From contig CM070577.1 of assembly GCA_036346355.1 (NCBI GenBank), forward strand, positions 49,548,309 to 49,612,308: a DNA stretch of 64,000 nt, read 5' to 3'. Both the position numbers and the translations under genes were made by a program. Position 1 is the stretch's first letter. Every line of letters begins with the position of its first letter. The notes under the pieces were generated by a model. That model was given only the letters and a program-made list of their open reading frames with translations, did not search any database and was not told where the DNA came from. Below are positions 35,251 to 45,261 of this stretch, piece after piece. This DNA is from Rhipidocladum racemiflorum. Lineage: Eukaryota; Streptophyta; Magnoliopsida; Poales; Poaceae.

Positions 35251-35704
35251 TGTAACACTGGGTGTCCCGATCTTTCGATGAGAATGATAACCTTCGATTT
35301 GGGTGGAGACGACTTTGACGATCCGACTACAACGTACAACGACGATGCGCCTTAGCAATCGCTAAACCAACTCCAGAGGGTTATTGACCTTGCCGTGGGC
35401 ACGATCAACCTGATCACGAAGATCAATTCCTGCAAGCAATCGAAGAACTAGCAAGAACAAGGCAAAAGCAATCTAAAATTGCAAATATAGATGAAGTATT
35501 GAAAAGTTGGGGTTCCGATACAAGGAGCTTGTTAGGCGGCTGTTGAGCACGTCTAAAAGACTCAAATAGTAGCAAAAGGCTAAACTATCAAATAACCAAA
35601 ACCCAAGTTATTTTGGGGGACTCCCTAGCTATTTATAGGAGAAATAGGAGGCCAAAACCAGGCTTGGGGCGTCCAAAACACTTCCATGGCCGAACAGGAC
35701 TCCT
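35251..35704 (-). mobile_element. Array LTR 5, truncated
   Basis: Matches the first 454 bases of the other array LTRs and then breaks off at GGACTCCT. It keeps the TATA box (35629-35637) but loses the upstream U3. It shares the TTTTGGGGGACTCC variant with LTR 1, not with LTRs 2-4. Confidence 0.85.
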
Positions 35705-36358
35705 AATGGCTGGAATGAATTGAGTAACGGCAAAATATGGTGACTAGAAACTGATGGAGATTAAATGGTTGAGTAAGATCTAATACAAATGGAAGGAAAG
35801 AAAACACAGAAGTTTCCCTGGTTCTGGCATACAGGGAGAATAAAAATTGGAGAGGAAACGTCCTAGCCATGCATGATTCATGCATACATGCATATATGTT
35901 GTACATATACATAGATACATATATACATGTTCTCAACACGTTTTTAGAATAAAAATAGCAAAAGGGGTCTGAAAATCTTGGAAAAATCCTCTAAAATACT
36001 AGGAACTGATTGGAGCTTAACAAAATTGGTTTCGTAATTTTTCGATGTATAGATTTTTTGCAAAAATTCTTTTAGTGAATCAGACACCTGTACAGATTTT
36101 AATATACGCGACAAACTTAATTTATAAACGAGTTTTTGAAAACATTTAAGAAGAAACGTTCTTACTTATCAAATATCTTTATTGTAAACAAAATTTTAGA
36201 TTTTATGCTCATGCGAAATGCACGCACTTGATTTTATATAATTAATTTAATAAGGCTTAAATTCAAATTTACTCCAAAAATTTCATATAAACTCCAAACA
36301 ATTCCAACTAATTCAAAAATACTATAAATACATTTAAAGCAAATTCTGTGATGTTACA
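35705..36358 (-). mobile_element. LTR fragment of a Tekay-like element
   Basis: On the minus strand it begins TGTAACATCACAG at 36358, with the AT-rich U3 texture (AATTTTTGGAG, TTTGAATTTAAG) also seen at the start of the LTR at 41686. It stops at 35704 against array LTR 5. Contains a run of ATGCAT/TATACATG-type words near 35870-35930. No gene. Confidence 0.55.
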
Positions 36359-38225
36359 ATATCTTTGGGCTTCTTTTCATTTTGTTGAGTCCACTTCACC
36401 TAGACTTCTGGCATGCTTCGGCATGGACCTCTCATCTTATGCTATAGCATGCTATTCTCTTCTTCTTCTCGGTTGAGCTCACTCACAGTTTGTCTAGTGG
36501 GTGTTGGGCCCCCTGTGTAGACAAGGTTTGTGTTTGCTCCTGAGCTGGAGTTTGAGAATTAGTTTTCCTTTGTAAGTCATATGGACAAGGTGAGAGCGAG
36601 TCTGAGCCTAGTGGTCTCTACCATCTTTTCTATGCTCTTAGATGACCCAGTTGTCAGTTTCTCCTTTTCCTCTTCTCATTTTGGTTTCTGGTTTCAGTTG
36701 AGTTCAATTCTTTTTCTTGGAATTCAAAAATGCTAATTACTCAACTTGAATCAGATTTGTGCTTAAAATTGACTCACTTGTTGAGGGGGAGTTTGGAACT
36801 AACCTTCTTGCATTGCATATAGACTTGTTTTCATTTTCGAGCTTTGTCTTTTATGCAAGTGATAAAACTGTGATTAGTTGCACCTAGCTACTTTTCTGAA
36901 GATTCCTGTTAATATAGGTTGTATCTAATCTGGTGTATCATGTTTAAACTAGCCATCATTTAAATTGAGCTTTCTTGAAAACTTGATGAAACTTAACTTT
37001 TACTTGCTATATTTCTTTACTAGATGCTTATGCCATGTTTAGTGAAATAGTGGGTTTCTACTAGAGTCCCTAGAGCAACTTGGGTTAGCTATACTGTCTC
37101 ATTCTAGAATCCTCAACACGCTCATGAATCTAAATGCTAAAATGATAAAAATTGACTTGTTTGTGTTAAAACTGAACTAAACACTTTACACTCTCAAGAC
37201 TGCTTCCCATTGCATTTGGGATGAACTTGGAATGAATTGTGTATGACCAAAACCACTCTTTTAAGTTTCTTGCTTGAGATGGTCAAATATGGCTTGAGTC
37301 AATAAAATTGAAAAATGCAAAATGAACTAGAGGAAGAGAGTGACGCCTAGGGGACCTATGTCGATGGCTCCTAGTCGAGGTTGTGTTTCTCTAGGATAAA
37401 CTCTCTAAGCCTCAATGGTTTGCGAAAGAGAGTGAAGCTTAGGAAGTCTTTGTCGATGGCTCCTAGTCGAGGATGTGCTTCCTTAGGCCTAACTCTCCAT
37501 ACCGTTTTGTGCTCGTTAATCTCAAAAGTTTGCATTTAAAGAGATGTTTGAGCATGAGGGTTCTCTAATGGTCTTGTAGCTTCCCAAAGTGTTGATTTGG
37601 TTGAACTCTAGTATATCCATTTGCTCTTTAGGTTGGCTTTGCTTCTAATTTTGAAATTATGCTAAGTGTTGCTATTGTTAAAATCATGTAAAAGTAACAT
37701 AACTTCTTTTGAGCTAATTAGCAAAAATTGAAATATGCCATTTGATATGACTTAGGATGGCATAATCTGAACTTGAGTAGCTTGGTGTCATACTTTGTCT
37801 AAGTGGTCACTTGCATAATCCTCAAGCTCTTCTAGGTTGCATTTCATCCAAAAATTGCTCTCCTGATGCCTATATTGCCAAAAAGGGGGAGAAAACGTAG
37901 AAAAAACATCTTAGATGAAAGAAAATTTTTAAAAAATGCTTTATCATGATCATGTTGAACAATTGTCCTTGCATTTGGATCATGAGTAATATTGAGCTTT
38001 TTGAGAGATTTCTTGGTTTTTGGAGCTCTTGTCGAAAAATTGTTCATTCTTGTGTTGAGCTCTGAAAATCTTCTCATCTATTTGGTCATGGGTTTGCTTT
38101 CTCTTTTAATTGGACCAAATATGATTTTTGCAATCAAATTGCTTTTCTTCTTTTATTTTCAAACTCAAAATTATGCATTTTATGTGATTTGTCAATATAC
38201 TCATCAAGGGGGAGATTAAAGGACT
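36359..38225 (+). other. Non-coding remnant, probably 3' part of a copia element
   Basis: No gene is supported across 1.9 kb. Three plus-strand polypurine words, GAGGGGGAG at 36783-36791, AAAAAGGGGGAGAAAA at 37880-37896 and AAGGGGGAGATT at 38206-38217, are of the kind found in the long 3' non-coding region of plant copia (SIRE/Maximus-like) elements. No RT or integrase trace confirms it. Confidence 0.35.
37334..37500 (+). repeat. Diverged tandem duplication, ~80-90 bp
   Basis: 37334-37413 and 37426-37500 share AAGAGAGTGA, GTCGATGGCTCCTAGTCGAG and a final AACTCTC block. Confidence 0.8.
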
Positions 38226-38237
38226 ATGTGCATTATT

Positions 38238-38345
38238 AGGGTGCGTTTGGCAGAGCTCGAGCTGCACTAGATTCGTGAATTTGGTGGAGCTGGGTATTCC
38301 TAGCTCCACCAAATCTGTAGAGCTGGAGCTGTGGGTATATTAAGA
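38238..38345. repeat. MITE-like fragment with hairpin
   Basis: Starts GGGTGCGTTTGGCAGAGCTC, a kind of terminal sequence common in small plant DNA transposons. Contains a perfect 13-base inverted repeat, ATTTGGTGGAGCT (38279-38291) and its complement (38302-38314), around a 10-base loop. No target duplication or second terminus was found, so it may be only a piece. Confidence 0.4.
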
Positions 38346-38364
38346 GTGTTTATACGAAAATAGG

Positions 38365-39336
38365 TGTGAAGTTTATACGGACCATAAGATTCTCAAGTAC
38401 ATCTTCACCCAATCAGACCTGAACATGAGGCAAAGAAGATGGCTGGAGTTGATTAAGGACTATAATGTCAGAATTCACTATCATCTTGGCAAGGCTAATG
38501 TAGTAGCCGATGCCTTGAGTCAGAAGAGCCACACCGTAAATATGCTGATAGAAGAGAGTCAGGCCGAGTTGTGCAAACAATTTCACAAGATGAATCTAGA
38601 AGTCATACCAGAAGGATTTCTGGCAACTTTGGAAGTAAGGTCTACCTTAGAGGACCAGATCAGGGAAGGTCAGAAGGATGATGATAAGATTCGCAGAATT
38701 AAGTCCAAGATAAATGAAGGTAAGGCTAAAGACTTCAAGTTGGATGAGCAAGGTACACTGTGGATCAAAGACCGCATCTACGTGCCGAACAAGAAGGAGC
38801 TGAAACAGTTGATTTTGGAAGAAGCCCATGATTCCAAGTACTCGATACACCCGGGAAGTGCCAAGATGTATCCAAACCTGAAAAAGAGATTTTGTTGGCC
38901 GAGCATGAAGCGTGAGGTCGCCGAGCACGTTGCTTTATGTGACATATGTCAAAGGGTAAAAGTAATGCACCAGAGGCCAGCTGGATTGCTACAGCCGTTG
39001 AAGATACTTGAGTGGAAGTGGGAGGAAATCGGAATGGACTTCATTACCGGTTTACCTAAAACTCAAGGTGGATACGATTCCATATGGGTCATAGTGGATC
39101 ATTTGACCAAGGTCACTCATTTCATACCCGTGAAGACTACCTATTCAGGAGACCGCTTAGCAGAGTTATATATATCAAGGATTGTCTATTTGCATGGAGT
39201 GCCAAAGAAGATCGTATCGGACAGAGGTACCCAGTTTACCTCAAGATTCTGGAATAAGTTGAAGATAGCTCAGTCAAGACAGAAAAGTTATGATGATAAT
39301 CGTCGTAGAGACCTGACCTTTGAACCGGAAGATTTC
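38365..39336 (+). pseudogene. Tekay copy 2: RNase H end and integrase, internally deleted
   Basis: Plus-strand pol remnant. It begins in RNase H (EVYTDHKILKYIF), passes the ADALSQK linker and enters integrase. The zinc region (EEAHDSKYSIHPG … CDICQRV) and first catalytic Asp (GMDFITGLPK) are seen, then the second Asp (SDRGTQFTSRFW). Near 39258 the sequence jumps from RFWNKL to the AQSRQKSYDDN block, so roughly 110 codons carrying the third catalytic residue (Glu) are gone. The frame is then cut at 39336 by a solo LTR. The rest of the protein resumes at 41234. The upstream gag, protease and RT are absent; 38345-38365 abuts the hairpin fragment. Confidence 0.9.
39332..39336. repeat. Target duplication ATTTC, left
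   Basis: Five bases matching 41229-41233, flanking the solo LTR 39337-41228. Confidence 0.85.
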
Positions 39337-39983
39337 TGTAGGATCGATGAATACGAATATAGCAATCAGAGCGGGGGGGGGGGGTGAATGATTGTGTGGA
39401 AGTAAAAACCAAATCTTTGATCTACTAAAAGTTCACCCTAAACCAAAACCAAATAATTGCCTCGTATTCGACAAAAACAGATTGACAAACGTTTGGTCAA
39501 ACGTGCATTTACGGAGATCCAACTGTCGGATCGATCTGAACTTTGGACATAAGAAACTAGATTCCAATACGAATCAAACCCAAAAAGAATAATCTCGATC
39601 GAACTTACGGATAAAAAGTTATGAACCTCGCAAGCTTGCTATGACAGAACTTGACGAAAACTGATCTAATCAAAACTCGTAGATTAATCAAGAACGACAA
39701 AAAATTAATCAACTAAACTTTGAGGAACTCTAAATCAATACCCTATAAAGATTTTTGATGGATCAAATCAAGATAAAACTCAAAGAACAAAAACCAATCT
39801 AGAACCAGAACAAGCATGCAAACAAGAACAAAACAGTGAACACTGTAGCAACGTGGTTACTGTAGCACGCAAGGATCTGAAAGAATTGATCTTTATTTCT
39901 TTTTGTCTAAAGTACTCCAAACAAAAGAGTACAACCCTAAAACCTGCCTAAGACTTTTATGCATAAACAGGAGGCGCCTCCCC

Positions 39984-39992
39984 CTATTTATA
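39984..39992 (-). promoter_or_regulatory. TATA box of the solo LTR
   Basis: Minus-strand TATAAATAG followed by GGGGAGGCG. The palindromic repeats lie upstream of it in the U3 part. Confidence 0.65.
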
Positions 39993-40559
39993 CAGAGCAA
40001 ACACATAGAGTCCTGAATACAATTCCTACTCCTAATCCTAAAAGGTGTCCCACTCCTAATCCTAGAATGAGTCTGTATTCAACACAACTCCACTTGGCCC
40101 AACCTGGCCAAATACAGCTCTTGCACGCGTATGGCAACCCAGCCATACTCACGTGACTAACAACTCTTGCACGCGTACGGCCACCATGCCATACTCACGT
40201 GACTAACCATTCTTCATGTGCACCGTCCTCTAGCCCGAACGTCCCGCATGACATCCTTGACCACCAAGACCTCGATTCCTCCCTGAATCTAGCCTCGAAT
40301 CTCAGTTCCTCCATGAACCTAGTTCCGATCCCGTCATCGACCACGTTCGCCCTCGAGCAACAGCTGCACATGAACAAACCACAAAACGATTCCGAGCACA
40401 AGTCCGCGACTTGACTCAACATTAGTCCATGCAAATACTCACACGAGCACTGCATAAGTTCAAAACATGCATTATGAAATTCAAACAAATTTCATAACCA
40501 CAGATCAATCACCAAACAATTTTCAAAATCACAAAAATCAACCTCGAGCAAAAAAACCA

Positions 40560-41150
40560 TTCACGTCGTACCAAACATTTGGTCCGAGCACACATGTCTC
40601 AAAACCCTAAAAAATCAGTTCACGCCGGACCAAACACCGGTCCGGCGCAACTCACGACGGACCAAAAACTCGGTCCGGCGTACACTTCAAACTCTTGGTT
40701 GAATGTAGAAGTTGATCCAGCGAAAAACACGTTCATGACGGACTAAAGGAAATCAGTCCGGCGTACACGCGTAATCAAACCTCAAAATGCCGTTCACGAT
40801 GGACCAAAGAAATTGGTCCGGCGTACATGCAAAACTTACTATTTTCGAAAGATTTGGTCCGGCACAAAATCATTCATACCACGTTCATGGCAGACCAAAG
40901 AAAATCGGTCCGGTGTACATGCGAATTTCACAACGCAAAATCTTGTTCACCACGGACCAAAATTTTGGTCCGGCGCAGAAGGAAATTTGGTCCGGCGTCA
41001 ATGTACAGACTTACTATTTTTTTGAAAACTTTGTTCCGGCGCAAATGACCCCAAATGCATGTTCACGGCGGAACAAAAAGTTTGGTCCAGCGCAAACATA
41101 AAAACGGTCCGATGCTAATGTGAAACTTACTGGTTTGGAAATTTGGTCTG
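40560..41150. repeat. GGACCAA…TTGGTCC palindromic cluster A
   Basis: About eight copies of an imperfect palindrome of 30-40 bases of the form TTCACGNCGGACCAAA … TTTGGTCCGGCG, plus isolated half-sites, over 600 bases of the solo LTR. Confidence 0.85.
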
Positions 41151-41228
41151 GCACAGAAGAGAAACACATGCACATGCACATTTTGGAAATTCAATTCCTA
41201 AGCCAATTTTTCAGCACATGATTTCACA

Positions 41229-41233
41229 ATTTC
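41229..41233. repeat. Target duplication ATTTC, right
   Basis: Matches 39332-39336. Confidence 0.85.
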
Positions 41234-41643
41234 GTATATCTCAGATTTACACCTCTCAAGGGACTTAAGAGATTTCATGCTAAAGGGAAACTCGCACCGC
41301 GATATGTTGGACCATTCAAGATCTTGAGCCGTAGAGGTGATGTTGCTTATCAGTTGGAGTTGCCGCAGTCATTAGCAGGAGTGCATGATGTGTTCCATGT
41401 GTCACAATTGAAGAAGTGTCTTCGAGTGCCGAAAGAACAAACGCCTTTGGAGTCGATCAAGCTGCAGGAAGGTCTGACCTATAAGGAGCACCCGGTGAAG
41501 ATTTTGGACACAATGGATCGAGAGACGAGGAATAAGTCAACCAGTTTCTGCAGAGTCCAGCGGAGCAACCATTCAGAGAGTGAAACGACTTAGGAGCGCA
41601 AAGAGGATTTGAAGAAAGAATTTTCGAACCTATTCCTTAGTTA
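41234..41643 (+). pseudogene. Tekay copy 2: integrase C-terminus and decayed chromodomain
   Basis: Continues the pol frame after the solo LTR: VYLRFTPLKGLKRF, GKLAPRYVGPFKIL, VAYQLELP and VHDVFHVSQLKKCLRVP, the usual end of the integrase in this clade. The chromodomain-like part follows (YKEHPVKILD, then SNHSESE). It is broken by a stop at 41591-41593, where the conserved Trp of the ATWE motif became TAG. Reading continues without a further stop to 41641-41643. This region matches the pol end of copy 1 closely in order but is clearly diverged in sequence, so it belongs to a different Tekay-type subfamily. Confidence 0.88.
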
Positions 41644-41671
41644 GCCCTGAATCTCGGGGATGAGATTCTAT

Positions 41672-41685
41672 TAAGGGGGGAGGTT
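41672..41685 (+). other. Polypurine tract, Tekay copy 2
   Basis: TAAGGGGGGAGGTTT directly before the LTR start TGTAACATCC. Confidence 0.85.
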
Positions 41686-44600
41686 TGTAACATCCCAAAT
41701 TTGTGCTTTTATTTAATTTATTGAGTTATTTGATTTTTTGGAATTTTCTGGAATTTATTTGGATTTAATTTGAATTTATGCCTTTTCGAGTTATTTAAAT
41801 ATTTAAAAGTTTCATATAAAATTTTGTTGAAAATATTTTATTTAAGTCCAAAATGTCTCAAAGTATTTTCCAGATTTTTTCTCAGCATTTTGCTATTTTT
41901 CTCGATTTAATTGAATTTCTAGGAATTATTTTAAAAATTAAATCGCTGGAAAAACCCTAATTTGTTTTTACTGTAGCATCGACCCGAGTCAGACTTGAGT
42001 TTGACTCAAGTCCGACTCAAGTCCGACTGAGCCACATCCTAACCGGACCCAAGCCAGACCCGAGCTGGACCAAACCCTAATCGTGCGAACCATTGGATCA
42101 AAATCTAACGGTCGAGATTGCGCCACGTCGCCCATTTCGAACCCTCATCGGATTCTGCCGTTGTAACCGAGCCGGTCTCGTTTCGCGCGAGATTCACGGA
42201 CACCGAGACGGCTATTTAATGCGCTACCACCCGTCCCGTGTTGCCCTCTTCCGTGCGCATGCTTTGCCCTAACCCACATCGCCCGAGCCTCCGTAAGTGC
42301 GCCGCAATTGCTCGCCGAAGTTGCTCTAGGGTTCCGCCGTGGTTCTTGCCGTTTTCCGCCGTTGCTGAGGCCAGATCCGGAATCCCCGTGATGAGACGCG
42401 TCGGGGAGGACCACTCACTTCGCCGGACTCGCGCTCAAACACCGTCGCGTAGGTCGTCGTCCCCATCTCCGGTCAAGCCAGCTCCACCGTGGACATCACC
42501 GACCTCACGAGCTCTGTCAACCATCCGGTCAAGATCCGAGGGCCCAGGTTCGCCCACGTCACCACTCAGTGCTCAAACCCCAGATTAGGTCTAGGCCGTT
42601 AGATCTAGATCCTAGTGTCCAGATTGGTCCATGTCACCCTGAACAAATCCCGTATTACGGTTCAGATTTATTAGCCACCATTGGATCTAGATCCAACGCA
42701 CCAAATTGAGCCACGTAGATCCATATTGCACTGTGCTAGATTAGAACCCTAGCCGTAGGATTTAGATCGAACGGTGTAGATTGGGCCACGTTACGATAGC
42801 ACATCAACCAAGCATAGCACGTGTACGCCGGACCAACTTTTTGGTCCGTCGTGAACGATGCCAGACCAAAGTTACTGGTCCGGAGTGAACGTGTAGTTGA
42901 TGTTTGGCTAGACCAAAGTTACTAGTCCATAGTGAACTTGTAGTTTGATGTTGCGCCGGACCAAATTTCCCAAGTAACCGAAAGATTGACGTGTACGCCG
43001 GACCAACTTTTCAATCCGTCGTGAGTGACGCCGGACCAACTGTTTGGTCCGTTGTGAATGATGCCGGACCAAGTTCCCGGTCCGGCGTGAACGGATTATT
43101 TGAGCCGTTAGATGCTTGCGCAATAATTCGATTTTACTTTAGAAAAATAATTCGACCGAAATTGAAATTCGGTGCTAACGTAATGCTGACGTCATATTCG
43201 GATTTTTCAATAGAAAAATAAATGAATTAATTCAGTTTATTCTTTTAATTTGATTTTTCAAACTTCAAACGGCTATAACTTTTGCGTTTTAACTCAGATT
43301 GAGGTGATTCCAATTTCTAAATTATTATAAAATTGAGCTCTATTTAATGATGAATTTTATTTAATTTTTGGACATGAGTTTTTATCTGTTTGTATTTATT
43401 TGGTGTTGAACTACCCGAAGGCTTCGAAGGAGAAGTTTTGACCCAGGAGCAAGCTCAAGACCAAGAACAAGTACTTTTTGAAGACAAGTTATGCTTTGAC
43501 CATGTTGATCCCACTTTTGAAACTATGTTTATTTAAATTATTGCATGCTAGTTTATTTAAAATGCTTTTGAATAATTCTGGGAATAGTTATGTGACCTAC
43601 CTGATTATGCCACCTTGTCTATGATAATTGTATGCCATAAATTATTTGTCACCCTAGGATGTGGAATAATAGTTTGACATTAATACATTGCCAACATGGG
43701 TTAGTTAGACCGTAAGTAGCCAGCTTAGCCATGCAATCGTGTTATTGATATAATTTTGAATGTCGAAAATTAATCTTGACTTAATGAGAGATGGATCATG
43801 GTTTTGGAAATTGCTACATGTGTCGTTGATGATGTTGATGGCACGTGGTGCATGGTAATCAACTAGGTGATAAAATGATTTAGACTGGGGCAAGTGGCAA
43901 GATTGTTCTGGTGGGCCAGGGTGTGGCATCGGGAACGTCGATTTGGTTTTGCTAATTGGGTAGTCTTGCCCTGGTTAACCTAAGGACTTAACCTTGCAAG
44001 CCTTTGAACTGGCTTCATCATGCAACCACATGTCTGGAATGGGATAGACCTAGTTGAGTAGGTTGTTGATATCTTGCATGTGGTACCTCGGGGTGTCAGC
44101 TATACTTCTGTGTAGTTGTATGGGGGAGCTACCGGGGCAACGGCCAGGTACCTGTCCAATGGTTCGTTGTCCTAAACTTCGCCTTTACTAAGGGAAGGGT
44201 TAGTGTTCGGCAACCGGGGAGGTTCACTTGTGGAGTTAGAAGCTTCCAAAAGAGTTTGCTACGGACACTCGCCTTTGTGGTGTTTGACTGTATCTTGTGG
44301 GTAAAGTGTATAACCTCTGCAGAGTGTAAAATCTATTCGAATAACCGAGTCCGCGGTATTGGACACTGCTCGGGGATTACAGTCAAGGGTTAGACTTTAT
44401 GAAAATGAACTTGGTTTATGGATACTGGGCGTTGGAAATGATGAACTTGCTTTAGGCTGATAAATGCTTTACTTGTGAAATTGTTTATGAAGTTATTATT
44501 GCTATTACTGTTTTACTGCCTTCAATCTACTATTGTTATCTATGAATGTGCTTTACTGCAAAAGAACCATCTTAGCCTATCCTTTGTAATAAGCCATGCA

Positions 44601-45006
44601 TGCATTCTGTGCATGACTTGCTGAGTGCTTTAAGTACTCACCCTTGCAACAACAAAACATCAGTTGAAGAAGAATCAACACCAGCACTGGAGGAGGAGTT
44701 CCAGGAGGAGCCGACGAACTAGGGGGAGAGCCCAGTCAGTTGCCTGTGGCATATTGGTTGGCGCCACGTGTTTCTTTATTTTCCGCTGCAAGTTTATTTG
44801 AATAAGACTTAAGCCCTGCGAGGCATACTTTTGTAACTTGACCACAAGGTCGAGAAACCAGTTATATTTCCTTCCAATAAAGTAATTTACTATTTCATTT
44901 AGTATGATTGTGGTAATTACCGATGTTGAGACTGTGTGCACTAGCGTGATCCTAGACTAGTGCTGAATACACAGATGGTCCGGATTTGCATATTCAGATC
45001 CCGACA
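41686..45006 (+). mobile_element. 3' LTR of Tekay copy 2 (3.3 kb)
   Basis: Starts TGTAACATCC after the polypurine tract and ends …AGATCCCGACA. Shares the sub-structure GCTGAGTGCTTTAAGTACTCA (44619-44640) then a Glu-codon-rich block with the LTR of copy 1 (8080-8130 on the other strand). A weak TATA-like TATTTAAT is at 42213-42220. Downstream sequence (45007) is gag of another element, so this is an insertion edge. Only one LTR is present. Short Arg/Pro-rich frames near 42150-42590 reflect high GC and are not taken as genes. Confidence 0.8.
42810..43095 (+). repeat. GGACCAA…TTGGTCC palindromic cluster B
   Basis: Six full and one half copies of CGCCGGACCAA … TTGGTCCGNCGTGAA, the same motif as cluster A and in the same sense relative to LTR transcription. 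Confidence 0.85.
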
Positions 45007-45256
45007 GTGGTCTTGCTTGTTTCAAGTGCACGTGAAGGAGTTGTGGAAGTAGTGGGACACTGGCTGTTGTGGGAGGAACATGCAAATGCTCGGCTGGAAG
45101 TATTGGATTGAGCCTTTGATTGCACTGGATTGGAACGACCTGCAAAAGAACCTCCAAAATTTCCTCGTATATGGGATTATCATCCCTGTACTTCTCTTCC
45201 AGCTTTACAAGCAAGATGAAATAAGCGAGTGATAGAACTATACTCCTTATAATCAA

Positions 45257-45261
45257 GTATA
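45257..45261. repeat. Target duplication GTATA, left
   Basis: Matches 47472-47476 across the solo LTR. Confidence 0.85.

Larger units (their letters stand above)
18521..35704 (-). mobile_element. LTR-sharing tandem array of a gag-only gypsy element (4 units + partial LTR)
   Basis: Direct reading shows the same boundary TGTAACACTGG (TGTGACACTGG at the first) at 18521, 22705, 26882, 31072 and 35251, spacing 4184, 4177, 4190 and 4179 bases. Each of the last four is preceded by the minus-strand primer site. The order on the minus strand is therefore LTR-internal repeated four times and closing on an LTR, with neighbours sharing LTRs. The units differ only by scattered substitutions and small indels. 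The left edge is an exact LTR end inside a LARD-like LTR. The right edge cuts the fifth LTR at 35704 against another LTR fragment. No pol domain is present in any unit, so the element is non-autonomous. Confidence 0.92.
39337..41228 (-). mobile_element. Solo LTR (1892 bp) inside integrase
   Basis: Exact TG…CA insertion: plus strand TGTAGGATCG … TTTCACA, flanked by ATTTC on both sides. Removing it with one ATTTC rejoins the integrase codons in frame. The orientation is set as minus by the TATA box at 39984-39992, read as TATAAATAGGGGGAGG. Contains a run of 12 G at 39373-39384 and a cluster of palindromic repeats at 40560-41150. No internal region remains, so it probably arose by LTR-LTR recombination. 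Family not recognised. Confidence 0.85.

Noticed and set aside
18521..35704. CRISPR-like or satellite interpretation of the periodic repeats
   Set aside because: Units are 4.18 kb with LTR, PBS and gag, not short repeats with spacers. The organism is a plant, not a prokaryote.
42145..42588. GC-rich frames of 89-116 residues
   Set aside because: Opposite-strand pair within the Tekay copy 2 LTR, composition-driven, no motif.
44957..45256. Minus-strand 99-residue frame
   Set aside because: It is the decayed gag (DYKEYSSITRLFHLACKA) read in another frame.
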